NCBI RefSeq assembly: GCF_018732085.1
Contig: NZ_CP076103.1
Span: forward strand, 3,348,001 to 3,412,000
Length of the DNA stretch: 64,000 nt
Reading direction: 5' to 3'
Source of the DNA: Lysobacter capsici
Lineage (GTDB): Bacteria; Pseudomonadota; Gammaproteobacteria; Xanthomonadales; Xanthomonadaceae
Shown one piece after another: positions 27,504 to 37,076 of the stretch. The notes below the pieces were generated by a model. It did not search any database, had not been told where the DNA came from, and was given only the letters and a program-made list of their open reading frames with translations. Made by a program: the position numbers and the translations under genes. Numbering within the stretch: position 1 is the stretch's first letter; the number at the start of each line of letters is the position of its first letter.

Positions 27504-28035
27504 GTTGGGATTTGGGATTTGGGATTTGGGATTCGGGATTTGGGTTTCGAGGTTCGAGGTTCGAGGTTCGGAATTCTTGGTTCGAGGTTCGGAAGTCGGG
27601 ACATAGCGAATCCGACGCTCGATAGCGCAACCCCAAGGAACGTCATCCCCGCGAACGCGGGGATCCAGCGACTTTCGTGCAGGTCGCGACAAAGACACTG
27701 GATATTCGGCTCCGCCGAAGTAAAGCGGAGCCCGCGTTCGCGGGAATGACGAACTGGTGGTTCGCGGCTGAAGCACTGATGGCCTCGCCGCCATAACGTC
27801 AACCCGACCGCTCCACTACACATTGCCGCCCCTTACCTCGCCCCAAACCCAGCAAGACCGATACCCCCGACAACCCCAAACCCCGCACCAACCGACATCC
27901 ATAACAACGAATACTCGCCCCGACCCCGAGCGGCGATATGCTTGGGGCCCGAGCCGGGAGCCCTTCCCGGCGCACGACCGAACGCAATTGCCGCGCTCGA
28001 TCGCTGTTTCCCCCACTCTCAGAGCTCGCGGTTCC
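27504..28035. repeat. Intergenic repeats: GGGATTT and GAGGTTC tandems and REP-like blocks
   Basis: This 532-bp gap between GH1 and zwf holds GGGATTT/GGGATTC head-to-tail copies (about 27508-27543) and GAGGTTC copies (about 27548-27570). An inverted pair follows: CGTCATCCCCGCGAACGCGG at 27641 and CCCGCGTTCGCGGGAATGACG ending at 27751. The latter block repeats 24792-24843. No gene is supported. The zwf promoter presumably lies after 27800, but I see no clear boxes. Confidence 0.8.
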
Positions 28036-29463
28036 ATGCACGACACCCTGCTGCTGTTCGGCGCCACCGGCGATCTCTCCCAGCGCTATCTGTTTCCGTC
28101 GCTGGTCCATCTGTGGCGCGATCGGCTGCTGCCGGCCGGGCTGCGCATCGTCGCGGTCGGCCGTCAGGAGCTGTCCGACGACGAGTTCCGCGCCTGGCTG
28201 AGCGAGCACATGGCCGGCGAGGTCGCCGACGATCCGGCGCTGGTGGAAGACTTGCTGTCCAAGATCGCCTACGTCTCGGTCGATCTGCGCGACGAGGCGG
28301 CGATCGCCGCGGCGCTGTCGAAGTACGCCGACCGGCCGAGCGTGAGCTACCTGGCCACGCCGCCGGACCTGTTCGTGCATTGCGCCAACGGCCTCAAGGC
28401 GGCCGGCCTGCTGGAGGGCGAATCGCGGCTGGTGCTGGAAAAACCGATCGGCCGCGACCTGGCCTCGGCGCGCGAGATCAACGCCGCGCTGCGCGCCTGC
28501 CTGGACGAATCGCGGATCTTCCGCATCGATCACTACCTGGGCAAGGCGGCGGTGCAGAACCTGCTCGCGCTGCGCCTGGGCAACACCTTGCTGGAAGCGG
28601 TGTGGGAACACCGCTGGATCGAATCGGTCGACATCCTGGTCGCCGAGACCGCCGGCGTCGACGGCCGCGAAGGCTATTACGCCGGCTACGGCGCGCTGCG
28701 CGACATGGTCCAGAACCACATGCTGCAACTGCTCGCGCTGATCGCGATGGAACCGCCGGCCGTGCTCGACGCCGACAGCATCCGCGACGAGAAGCGCAAG
28801 GTGCTGCGCGCGCTGCGGCCGATGACCCGCGACGACGTCGCCACCCGCACCGTGCGCGGCCGCTACGGCGCCGGCGTGGTCGAGGGCCGCGCGGTCAAGG
28901 GCTTCGTGCATGAATCCACGGTCGAGACCTTCGTCGCGGTGGAGACGTATATCGACAACTGGCGCTGGGCGGGTGTTCCGTTCCGCCTGGTCACCGGCAA
29001 ACGGTTGGCCGAACGCGCGACCGAGGTGGTGGTCTCGTTCCGTCCGACCTCGCACTGGCTGTTCGAACGCCCGCGCCGCGGCCGCGAACGCCCCAACCGC
29101 CTGCGCATGCGCCTGCAACCCGACGAAACCATCGAACTGGGCCTGATGGGCAGCCTCGCCGCGCCCGAATGGGGCGCGATGGAGCTCAAGCCGATGTCGC
29201 TGGACCTGTCGATGTCGGGCTCGCCGCAGCGGCGCATCGCTTACGAACGTCTGCTGGTGGATGCGCTGCGCGGCAACCAGACCCTGTTCGTGCGCGACGA
29301 CGAAGTCGAAGCGGCGTGGCAGTGGATCGACAGCATCGAGAACGCCTGGAGCCAGACCGAACAACCCGCGCTGGATTATCCGGCCGGCTCCTGGGGCCCG
29401 GCCGAGGCCGAACGCTTCCTGCCGCCGACCAATGGCTACAAGTCCGGCGGAGGCTCGGCATGA
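28036..29463 (+). CDS. zwf: Glucose-6-phosphate 1-dehydrogenase
   Basis: 475 residues. The nucleotide-binding start LLFGATGDLSQRYLFPSL and the substrate-site motif RIDHYLGK (163-170) identify G6PDH, which oxidises glucose 6-phosphate to 6-phosphogluconolactone with NADP. I chose the ATG giving MHDTLLLFG because the long open frame before it has no family likeness. Its stop overlaps the glucokinase start (ATGA), so the two are coupled. With glk and pgl it forms the upper Entner-Doudoroff branch; edd and eda are not in the window. Confidence 0.96.
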   Translation: MHDTLLLFGATGDLSQRYLFPSLVHLWRDRLLPAGLRIVAVGRQELSDDEFRAWLSEHMAGEVADDPALVEDLLSKIAYVSVDLRDEAAIAAALSKYADRPSVSYLATPPDLFVHCANGLKAAGLLEGESRLVLEKPIGRDLASAREINAALRACLDESRIFRIDHYLGKAAVQNLLALRLGNTLLEAVWEHRWIESVDILVAETAGVDGREGYYAGYGALRDMVQNHMLQLLALIAMEPPAVLDADSIRDEKRKVLRALRPMTRDDVATRTVRGRYGAGVVEGRAVKGFVHESTVETFVAVETYIDNWRWAGVPFRLVTGKRLAERATEVVVSFRPTSHWLFERPRRGRERPNRLRMRLQPDETIELGLMGSLAAPEWGAMELKPMSLDLSMSGSPQRRIAYERLLVDALRGNQTLFVRDDEVEAAWQWIDSIENAWSQTEQPALDYPAGSWGPAEAERFLPPTNGYKSGGGSA

Positions 29464-30470
29464 GCGGCGCGTTGCTGGCGGACATCGGCGGCACCAATGC
29501 CCGCTTCGCCCTCGCCTCGTCCGATCCGAGCGTGCCGGCGCTGTTGCCCGACAGCGTGCAGGTTTTTTCGGTCGCCGACTTTCCATCGTTGGCCGACGCC
29601 GCGCGGCATTACCTCGACCGCATCGGCGCGAGTCCGAGCGATGGCGTGTTCGCGGTGGCCGGGCGCGTGGATGGCGACGAGGCGCGAATCACCAATCACC
29701 CGTGGGTGATCTCGGCCGAACGGACCCGGATCGCTCTGGGGCTGACGCAGCTTCGCTTGGTCAACGATTTCGCCGCGCAGGCGATGGCCGTGTCGCTGCT
29801 GCAACCGTCCGACGTGGTGCCGATCGGCGGCGTGCGCTGGAACGGCTGGAGCGGCGACGGCGATCGCACCTACGCGATCATCGGCGCCGGCACCGGCCTG
29901 GGCGTGGGCGCGCTGCTGCGCCGCGACGGCCGCTATTACCCGCTGCAGACCGAAGGCGGCCACGTCAGCTTCGCTCCGGGCACACCGGAGGAAATCGAAG
30001 TGCTGCAGCGCCTGTCGGGCGAATTCGGCCGGGTCTCCAACGAGCGCCTGCTCAGCGGCAGCGGCCTGGTCAACCTGCACCGCGCGCTGAGCCAGATCGC
30101 CGGCGAAGACCCCGGCCCCTTGCAGCCGCAGGACATCACCGCGATGGCGCGCGAAGGCGACGTGCGCTGCCTGCGCGCGATCGACGTGTTCTGCGCCGTG
30201 TTCGGCGCCGCCGCGGGCGATCTCGTGCTGACCCTGGGCGCCTGGGACGGCGTGTTCCTGCCCGGCGGCCTGGTGCCCAAGCTGATGCCGTGGCTGGCGC
30301 ATTCGGGTTTCCGCCAGCGTTTCGAACACAAGGGCCGGTTCTCGCCGACCATGGCGCGGGTGCCGACCCTGGCGGTGACCCATGCGCAACCGGGCCTGCT
30401 CGGCGCGGCGGCGCTGGCGGCGCAGCGCGCGCCGGTGGCGGCGCCTGCGCGCGAGATCAGCGCAGGTTGA
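29460..30470 (+). CDS. glk: Glucokinase
   Basis: 336 residues of the bacterial glucokinase (ROK-unrelated GlcK) family. LLADIGGTNARFAL is the phosphate-1 motif, GAGTGLGVGALLRRDG the adenosine-side loop, and QTEGGHVSFAP the sugar-binding stretch. It phosphorylates free glucose released by the GH1 enzyme. The start ATG shares bases with the zwf stop. No RNFxxE-type regulatory domain is present. Confidence 0.95.
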   Translation: MSGALLADIGGTNARFALASSDPSVPALLPDSVQVFSVADFPSLADAARHYLDRIGASPSDGVFAVAGRVDGDEARITNHPWVISAERTRIALGLTQLRLVNDFAAQAMAVSLLQPSDVVPIGGVRWNGWSGDGDRTYAIIGAGTGLGVGALLRRDGRYYPLQTEGGHVSFAPGTPEEIEVLQRLSGEFGRVSNERLLSGSGLVNLHRALSQIAGEDPGPLQPQDITAMAREGDVRCLRAIDVFCAVFGAAAGDLVLTLGAWDGVFLPGGLVPKLMPWLAHSGFRQRFEHKGRFSPTMARVPTLAVTHAQPGLLGAAALAAQRAPVAAPAREISAG

Positions 30471-30487
30471 GGCGCCGCGCCAACACG

Positions 30488-30905
30488 AGGTCTCTGTGGG
30501 AGGGGCTTGAGCCCCGATGCTTTTCGCTAAGGCATCGGGGCTGAAGCCCCTCCCACAAAAGACCTCCAGCCTCGTCGCCGTCGGGCCGCAGGTATCGACT
30601 GGGCTTGTCGAAATCGCCTGAGTTTGTCGAATGAGATCTCCCGCACACAGCGCCGTGTCGCCACGAGGTGTTTTGTGGGAGGGGGCTTGAGCCCCGATGC
30701 TCTTCGCTCAGGTCGCGAAGCAACTGCCTTGTCTGAGACAAAGGCATCGGGGCTGAAGCCCCTCCCACAAAAGACCTCCAGCCTCGTCGCCGTCGGGTCG
30801 GATGAATCGCCTGGAGTTGTCGAATGAAATCTCCCGCACACGGCGCCGCACCACCGCGAGGTCTTTTGTGGGAGGGGCTTCAGCCCCGACGCTTTCCGCT
30901 CAGAT
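30488..30905. repeat. Three tandem copies of a GTGGGAGGGGCTT hairpin element
   Basis: Copies at about 30488-30570, 30665-30780 and 30858-30905 (last one partial) share TTTTGTGGGAGGGGCTTGAG, GCCCCGATGC and the complementary GGGGCTGAAGCCCCTCCCAC arm. The spacers (GCCTCGTCGCCGTCGGG, then AATGAGATCTCCCGCACAC) are also duplicated, giving a period of about 180-190 bp. The array fills most of the 497-bp gap between glk and pgl. The same element lies inside the coding region at 35087 and at 58525. Confidence 0.9.
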
Positions 30906-30967
30906 CGCCAGACAACCACCCCAACCCGACGACACGGCCTTAAACAACGCCATGCGACGATGCGCGG

Positions 30968-31714
30968 ATGCTCGACGACTCCGCCCCCGTCCCGCACGAT
31001 CCCGCCCAGCCGCAGGCCGCGCCGTATCGCTGGCATGAGCATCGCAGCGTCGACACCTGGACCTGGGCCAGCGCGGTGGCCATCGCGGCCGAACTGCGGC
31101 GCGATCTCGCGCGGCGTTCGCGCGCCCGCCTGCTGCTGTCGGGCGGCACCACCCCGGCGCCGGTCTACCGCGCGCTGTCGCGCGCGCCGCTGGAGTGGGC
31201 GCGGGTCGATATCGCCCTGGTCGACGAACGCTGGCTGCTGCCCGACGATCGCGACAGCAACGCCTGGCTGGTCCGCCAGCACCTGCTGCGCCACAACGCC
31301 GCCGCGGCGCGTTTCGAATCCCTGACCGCGCCGGGCCGTAGCCTCGAGGAAGCGGTCGCCTTCGCCAATGCGCACGCGCGCCAGAGCGCCAGCGCGGCGG
31401 TGCTGGGCATGGGCGAGGACGGCCACACCGCGTCGCTGTTTCCCGGCCTGCCGGGCCTGGATCGCATGCTGGCGTCGAAACAGCCCTACATCGCCGTCGA
31501 CGCCACCACCGCGGCCGGCGCCCGGCAATGGAGCAAGCGCATCAGCCTGACGCCCGCCGGCCTGGCCTATGCGCAGTCACGATTCCTGCTGATCCGGGGC
31601 AAGGCCAAGCGCGAGGTGTTCCGTCAGGCCATCGCCGGCGGCGACGTACGCCGCTGGCCGGTGTTGATCGGGATGGACGGCGACATCGGACTGGATGTGC
31701 ATTGGTGCGAGTGA
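30968..31714 (+). CDS. pgl: 6-phosphogluconolactonase
   Basis: 248 residues, DevB/SOL type. LLLSGGTTPAPVYRAL, VDERWLLPDDRDSN and the signature GMGEDGHTASLFPG match the family; it hydrolyses the lactone made by Zwf. No good ribosome site precedes the ATG at 30968, so the exact start is uncertain by a few codons. It is separated from glk by a repeat array rather than overlapping it, which may weaken coupled expression. Confidence 0.93.
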   Translation: MLDDSAPVPHDPAQPQAAPYRWHEHRSVDTWTWASAVAIAAELRRDLARRSRARLLLSGGTTPAPVYRALSRAPLEWARVDIALVDERWLLPDDRDSNAWLVRQHLLRHNAAAARFESLTAPGRSLEEAVAFANAHARQSASAAVLGMGEDGHTASLFPGLPGLDRMLASKQPYIAVDATTAAGARQWSKRISLTPAGLAYAQSRFLLIRGKAKREVFRQAIAGGDVRRWPVLIGMDGDIGLDVHWCE

Positions 31715-31893
31715 TGCGACAAGGCCGCCTGGGTCGGCCGACGCCCTGAAATTTCACAGTGTTTCGCGAGGAAGCCCCGCTTTCGCGGCGATAACGACGA
31801 ACAAAACCCCCTCCCGCTTGCCGATACCCCCTCCCCCGCTTGCGGCGACCGAAGGAAGTGCAGAGCTGAGAGCGGAAGGGGTGAGGGCCCGCC

Positions 31894-34800
31894 CTACTCC
31901 ATCTCCACCACCACTCGCGCCGGCACCCGCTCGATCTTCAACTCGCCATCCACCCACGCACGCTCGCCCCCATCGACCCGGGTCCTGCCCGGTGCGCGAT
32001 CGAACGGCCACTTCACCATCACCCCGCCCGGCGGCGGTTGCAGACCGGGCAACAGCTCCAGCGACACGCGCTTGCCCTCGCGCTTGAATCGATAGCCCAG
32101 CGCGCCGTACGGCGTGCGCAAGGCCTCGACCGACACGCCCTCGCCGTCCAGCCACGCCGCCGGCACGCCGGCCGCGATCACCAGCGACTGATCGACATCG
32201 CGGGTGTAGGCGAACATGTCCAGCGCCGAGCGCACATAGTCCGACTCGACCCAGGCATGCGGCAGATCGCCGACGAAGAACGGCTTACGCGGCGTGCGCG
32301 AGACCACCTCGGCCCACTGGTTCCAGCCGCGCGGCTGCTGATCCTTGAAGAAGAAGTCCAGCGCCTCGTGGGCGCGATCGCGCCAGCCCAAGCGGACGAA
32401 ACTGCCGATCGTGCGCAACTCGTACGGCGTGTAGTCCTTCCACTCACGGCGCCCGTCGCGGCGATCGACGAATTCCTTCCAGTAGCGCTCGAAGGTGTTG
32501 TTCAACAAGGTCGGCGGCAGCAAGCCCTGCTCGCCGCCGGGCGCGAGCGCGATCGTGGTCGAGGTCGCATCGAAATCGCCGAGCTCGGCCGCGCCGGGGA
32601 TGTAGTCGATACCGTGCTGCTGCGTCGCCGATGCGATCGAACGGTACAGATCGTCGCGGAACTGATCGCGCGAGGCGGTGTAGGCCTCGGCCGCCTCGTC
32701 CTCACCCAACCACGTTGCGATCTCGACTGCGTCCTTGTAACCGCGCAAAGCCCAGAAATTGTCCCAGTACGAATGCATCGGCTTGGCCGAATACCCTTCG
32801 TGGCTGATCGAGGCCGGCATCATGCCGTAGAACGCCGGATTCAAGGCGCGATTGGCGTCGGTGCGCTCGCTCAGCCGCAGTTCGTCCATGTAGCGCACCG
32901 CGCCTTGCACATGCGGCCACATCGCCTTGAGCAGTTCGCGATCGCGGGTGTAGCGATAGACCTCGGCGACGGTGAAGATCAATTCGCCGTGGCTGTCGTT
33001 CTCGGGCACCGGGTCGCTGCCGCGGTCGTCGACGCAGCACGGCACCTTGCCGTTTTCGAACTGATACGGCGCGTACCAGCGCAGGAAATCCTCGGCCACG
33101 TCCTCGCGGCCCATGCGCAGCAGGCCCTCGCCGATCATCGCGCCGTCGCGGATCCACGCGCGCGCATACGAGCGCGTGCCCGGTTGCAGACGCGGGCCTT
33201 CGCGGCTGATCAGCATATGCGCCAGCCCGGTGCGCAAGGTGTCGACCACGTGCTGGCCGGCCGCCGGCACGCGCAGCTTCACCCGGTCGAGTTTGTCGCG
33301 CCACATCTGCGCGGTCGCCGCCTGCCACTTGATCGCGTCCTCCGGCTCGAAGCTCGGCAGCGACGCGCCCGGGTCCTGCGGCATGAAGATGAACACCTCG
33401 CGGCTTTCGCCCGCGGCCAGACGCATCGGATACAACATCGCACCCGACGCCAGGCCATCGGGATCGACCACCTGGGTCGCGGCGGACGCGATCGGCCCCG
33501 AACGCAGGCGCCCGACCACGTCCCCGCTTTGCAAGCTCGACACCAACGCGCCCGCCACCGGCGTCAGCGACTGCACGCCGGGATTGCCGTTGACGGTGGC
33601 CAGGCCATTGCCGATGCCATCGCCGGTCTGGTCGGCGACGTCGATACGCAACTGACGAATGCGGCTGACCCCGCCGGTGGCGCTCAGGAACTGGGTCGGC
33701 GGATTGACCTGGAACGGCCGCACCGCCAGCGCCAAGGTCAGCGCTCGCGCCTGCTTGCCGGTGTTCTGCACGCGGTAGCGCGCGACGATCTGCTCGCGCC
33801 CTTCGAATTCGGGCGAGAACGCGGTGACGGTCAACTGCAGATCCCCGGCATCCCAATGCACGCTCGGGATCGGCAGATAGCCGTCCTGCAAGCTCTGGGT
33901 GATCGCCACGTCGGCCCAGGTCTTGAGTTCGCGTCCGGACGCGTCTTCAAGCAACAGCAACGGCTCGACGCTGAAACCCGCCTTGTAGACCTCGATCGCG
34001 CCGTCCTCGCCGATCAATCCCTGTTGCAGGCCGCCGTCGGTGCCGACGATGGTCCAGTACGGTTGCTCGCCGCTGAAACCGCGCGGATAGTCGCCGCGCG
34101 GCGCGCGCTTGGCCAGTTCCTTGACGAAATCGTTGGGCGTGGCCGCGAACGCGAGCGGCTGCACGCTCAACTCAGCCAGGCCGAAACCCAGGCCGAGGCC
34201 GCGGATCGGCACCACGCGCAGATAGCGCGCCTGCGCCTCGGGCAAGGCGATCAGATCGGTGCCGCCATCGCCGTGATCGACATGCCCGGCGTTCTCGCGC
34301 CAACGCTTGCCGTCGTCGGACAGATCGATGCGGTAGTCGGACGCGAACTCGTCGTCGGCCCATCGCAGCACCACACCGCCGAACTCGCGCACACGGCCGA
34401 GGTCGAGCGTCAGCGACGGCTCCGGATCGGTTTCGAAACCCGCGCGCCAGGCGGTGGCCGGATCGCCGTCGATCGCGTAGTCCGCGCGGCTGCCTTCGGC
34501 GGTGGTGGTGGCGACGACCTTTCCGGTCAACGGCGAGCCGTCGTCCTTGGCGAGCGGCTGGAAGGTCAATTGATCGAAGCACACCGAGCCCTTGCCGCCG
34601 GCGCTGTTGTAGACGGTGAACTCGAGCTTGGCGCTCTTGCGCAGCACCGGATCGGGCGCCGGGCCCCAGGCGCGGCTGATATGCCGCTGCTTGTAGACCA
34701 CCGGCGTCCATTGCTTCGGATATTCGTACTTGGGCCGATTCACCCACCACACATTGTCGCCGCTGGCGTCGACCAGCTTGAACTGCAGATCGTTGGCCGG

Positions 34801-35319
34801 CGAATCGCCGCGCAACTGGAACGCGAACTGGTAATTGTCCGGATACTCCAGCGGCAATTCGCGCTGCAGGCCGGCGTAACCGGACACGCCGTTGAAGTCG
34901 TAGTCCAGGCACAGCGCGCGGCCCTGGCTGCCGTCGACCGGGCGCAGGCTCGCGGTGACCTGGTTGGAGGTCACCACCGTCCAGGGCTTGGCGGATTCGA
35001 AGTCGTCGAGCACACGAGGCTTCTGCGCGAACGCACTTGCACTGCCAAGCGCAAGCAGCGGCAACACAAACGACGCTAGCGCCGAAGTCTTTTGTGGGAG
35101 GGCCTTCAGGCCCGATGCTCTCCTCTCAGATCGCCGCGGATCGAACTTCGTCGCAAAGAGCCCGGCAAAAGGCGATGCGATCCCAGACAAGAGCGTCGGG
35201 GCTGAAGCCCCTCCCACAAAAGACCTTGCAGCGTCATGCTGCGCCAATCCAGCCAACGCAGCGGCTTGACCCAGTACCGCGACCATCCGCGCCACGACCG
35301 AAGAGTAGCGTTCCGACAT
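31894..35319 (-). CDS. Secreted discoidin-domain carbohydrate enzyme (GH15/alpha-alpha-barrel-like)
   Basis: 1141 residues. ATG chosen with AAGGTGA upstream; a GTG three codons earlier is too close to it. After a long N-terminus the hydrophobic signal core LASFVLPLLALGSASAFA ends near residue 98. Then come a carbohydrate-binding-like domain (about 100-215), an F5/8-type discoidin domain (about 225-335: DYAIDGDPATAWRAGF, RYLRVVPIRG) and a C-terminal alpha/alpha-barrel catalytic part (RTGLAHMLISREG, YARAWIRDGAMIGEGLLRMG, GELIFTVAEVYRYTRD). This resembles glucoamylase-like clans; I cannot assign the GH family. Residues 32-78 are encoded by a dispersed repeat (35087-35224). Neighbours are sugar ABC permeases. 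Confidence 0.8.
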   Translation of the reverse strand: MSERYSSVVARMVAVLGQAAALAGLAQHDAARSFVGGASAPTLLSGIASPFAGLFATKFDPRRSERRASGLKALPQKTSALASFVLPLLALGSASAFAQKPRVLDDFESAKPWTVVTSNQVTASLRPVDGSQGRALCLDYDFNGVSGYAGLQRELPLEYPDNYQFAFQLRGDSPANDLQFKLVDASGDNVWWVNRPKYEYPKQWTPVVYKQRHISRAWGPAPDPVLRKSAKLEFTVYNSAGGKGSVCFDQLTFQPLAKDDGSPLTGKVVATTTAEGSRADYAIDGDPATAWRAGFETDPEPSLTLDLGRVREFGGVVLRWADDEFASDYRIDLSDDGKRWRENAGHVDHGDGGTDLIALPEAQARYLRVVPIRGLGLGFGLAELSVQPLAFAATPNDFVKELAKRAPRGDYPRGFSGEQPYWTIVGTDGGLQQGLIGEDGAIEVYKAGFSVEPLLLLEDASGRELKTWADVAITQSLQDGYLPIPSVHWDAGDLQLTVTAFSPEFEGREQIVARYRVQNTGKQARALTLALAVRPFQVNPPTQFLSATGGVSRIRQLRIDVADQTGDGIGNGLATVNGNPGVQSLTPVAGALVSSLQSGDVVGRLRSGPIASAATQVVDPDGLASGAMLYPMRLAAGESREVFIFMPQDPGASLPSFEPEDAIKWQAATAQMWRDKLDRVKLRVPAAGQHVVDTLRTGLAHMLISREGPRLQPGTRSYARAWIRDGAMIGEGLLRMGREDVAEDFLRWYAPYQFENGKVPCCVDDRGSDPVPENDSHGELIFTVAEVYRYTRDRELLKAMWPHVQGAVRYMDELRLSERTDANRALNPAFYGMMPASISHEGYSAKPMHSYWDNFWALRGYKDAVEIATWLGEDEAAEAYTASRDQFRDDLYRSIASATQQHGIDYIPGAAELGDFDATSTTIALAPGGEQGLLPPTLLNNTFERYWKEFVDRRDGRREWKDYTPYELRTIGSFVRLGWRDRAHEALDFFFKDQQPRGWNQWAEVVSRTPRKPFFVGDLPHAWVESDYVRSALDMFAYTRDVDQSLVIAAGVPAAWLDGEGVSVEALRTPYGALGYRFKREGKRVSLELLPGLQPPPGGVMVKWPFDRAPGRTRVDGGERAWVDGELKIERVPARVVVEME
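35087..35224. repeat. GTGGGAGGG repeat inside a coding sequence
   Basis: GTCTTTTGTGGGAGGGCCTT at 35087 pairs with the complementary arm ending GGGGCTGAAGCCCCTCCCAC then AAAAGAC at 35224. The element is 138 bp, a multiple of three with no stop in the host frame, so it adds 46 codons between the N-terminus and the hydrophobic signal core. It belongs to the same family as the intergenic copies at 30488-30905. Confidence 0.85.
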
Positions 35320-35364
35320 CGAGTTCACTCACCTTGTTCGCGCCGCATCATCGCGGCAGACGGT

Positions 35365-36201
35365 TCAACCCTTGACGCTGCCGACCAGCAGGCCCTGCAG
35401 GTAGTGGCGTTGCAGCACCAGGAACAGCAACAGCACCGGCACCACGGTGACCACCGAGCCGGCCATCATCATCTCGTTGTCCTGCACGTGCTCGCGCGAC
35501 AGCGACGCCAACGCGACCGGCAAGGTCTGCAGGTTCTCGTCGCTGAGCACGATGAGCGGCCACATGAAATCGTTCCAGGCGCCGAGGAAACTGAAGATCG
35601 CCAGGGTCACCAGGATCGGCCGCAACGCCGGCAGCACGATCTGGAAGAAGATGCGCAACTCGCCCGCGCCGTCGATGCGCGGCGCTTCCAGCAATTCGTC
35701 GGGAATCGAACGCGCGTACTGGCGCACCAGGAAAATGCCGAAGATGCCGGCCATGCCCGGCACCACCGCGCCGGCATAGCTGTTGATCAGGCCCATCTGC
35801 TTGAGCATCAGGAACAGCGGCATCATCGACACCTGCGCCGGAATCACCAGCGCCGCGAGCAACACCCGGAACACCCGCTCGCGCTCGCCGAAGTCGAGCT
35901 TGGCGAAGGCGTAACCGGCCAGGGTGTTGAGCAGCACCGCGATGATCGTGACCAGGGTCGAGATCAGGAAGCTGTTGAACAGGTAGCGCCCCATGCCCAT
36001 GCGCGCGAACAACTCGTGGTAGTTGTGCAAGGTCGGGCTGGACGACCACAGCGGCGGCGGGAACGCGCTGGCCTCGCCGGGCTGCATCAGCGACACCGCG
36101 AACATCCACAGCAGCGGCGCCAGGCTCAGCGCGGCCAGGCCGACCAGCAGGCCGTTGACGATCGCCTTCGCCAGCCACGCCGGCATCCCGTCGCGATTCA
36201 T
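35365..36201 (-). CDS. Sugar ABC transporter permease (MalG type)
   Basis: 278 residues with six hydrophobic segments. The coupling-loop motif EAPRIDGAGELRIFFQIVLPALRP matches the EAA loop of MalG-type permeases. Its ATG overlaps the stop of the upstream permease (ATGA). With the MalF-type partner it forms the channel; the likely ATPase is encoded at 24901. Confidence 0.94.
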   Translation of the reverse strand: MNRDGMPAWLAKAIVNGLLVGLAALSLAPLLWMFAVSLMQPGEASAFPPPLWSSSPTLHNYHELFARMGMGRYLFNSFLISTLVTIIAVLLNTLAGYAFAKLDFGERERVFRVLLAALVIPAQVSMMPLFLMLKQMGLINSYAGAVVPGMAGIFGIFLVRQYARSIPDELLEAPRIDGAGELRIFFQIVLPALRPILVTLAIFSFLGAWNDFMWPLIVLSDENLQTLPVALASLSREHVQDNEMMMAGSVVTVVPVLLLFLVLQRHYLQGLLVGSVKG

Positions 36202-37076
36202 TCGACCCCCTTGCGGCGCGCGATCCACATCAGGCCGCTGGTCGCCACGGTCATCAACACGAACAACAGGAACGCCACCGCCGAGGCGTTGCCGAGGTTC
36301 CACCACTTGAAGCCTTCCTCGTACATCAGGTACAACACGCTGACTGTGCTCTGCAGCGGCCCGCCCTGGGTGATGACATAGGGTTCGGCGAACAGCTGGA
36401 AATACCCGGCCAGGGTCAGGATGCTGACCATCAACAGCACCGGCCCGAGGATCGGCAAGGTGATGTAGCGGAACTGCTTGCCATGACTGGCGCCGTCGAT
36501 GCGCGCGGCTTCGTACAGGTCTTCCGGGATCGCCTGCAAGCCGGCCAGGAAGATGATCATGTTGTAGCCGAAGTTCTTCCACACCGCGAACAGGATGATG
36601 CTCGGCATCGCCCAATGCGGGTCGCCGAGCCAGTCGATGGGATCGATCCCGGCCCACGACAAGGCCCAGTTCACCAGTCCATAGCGGGTATGGAACAGAT
36701 AGCGCCAGATCACCGCGACCGCGACCACCGTGGTCACCACCGGCGCGAAGAACGCGGTGCGGAAGAACGGCTTGAAGTAGCCGAGCTTGGAATGCAGCAG
36801 CAAGGCCGCGCCCAGCGACACGCCGATCGACAGCGGCACGCCGACCACGACGAAATACATCGTGTTGCCCAATGCGCGCCAGAACAGCGGGTTGTTGAGC
36901 AGATTGATGTAGTTGTCGAAGGCGACGAAACGCAGGTTGTCGATATGCGCCAAGGCGTAGATGTCGAAGTCGGTCAGGCTCAGCGCCAGCGCGGCCAGCA
37001 CTGGCAGGCCGAAGAACAAACCGATCACGGTCAATGCGGGCGCGGCGAACACCCAGCCGGCGGTGGACGGTTTCAT
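36198..37076 (-). CDS. Sugar ABC transporter permease (MalF type)
   Basis: 292 residues with six membrane segments, opening MKPSTAGWVFAAPALTVIGL. The EAA loop is YEAARIDGASHGKQFRYITLP. Start and stop both overlap neighbours by ATGA, showing a tightly coupled binding-protein/permease/permease operon. The open frame continues upstream, but only as a shadow of the binding-protein gene. Confidence 0.94.
   Translation of the reverse strand: MKPSTAGWVFAAPALTVIGLFFGLPVLAALALSLTDFDIYALAHIDNLRFVAFDNYINLLNNPLFWRALGNTMYFVVVGVPLSIGVSLGAALLLHSKLGYFKPFFRTAFFAPVVTTVVAVAVIWRYLFHTRYGLVNWALSWAGIDPIDWLGDPHWAMPSIILFAVWKNFGYNMIIFLAGLQAIPEDLYEAARIDGASHGKQFRYITLPILGPVLLMVSILTLAGYFQLFAEPYVITQGGPLQSTVSVLYLMYEEGFKWWNLGNASAVAFLLFVLMTVATSGLMWIARRKGVE

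Noticed and set aside
32038..35079. 1013-residue plus-strand frame opposite the discoidin enzyme
   Set aside because: Shadow of the real minus-strand gene, which has recognisable domains and a signal region.
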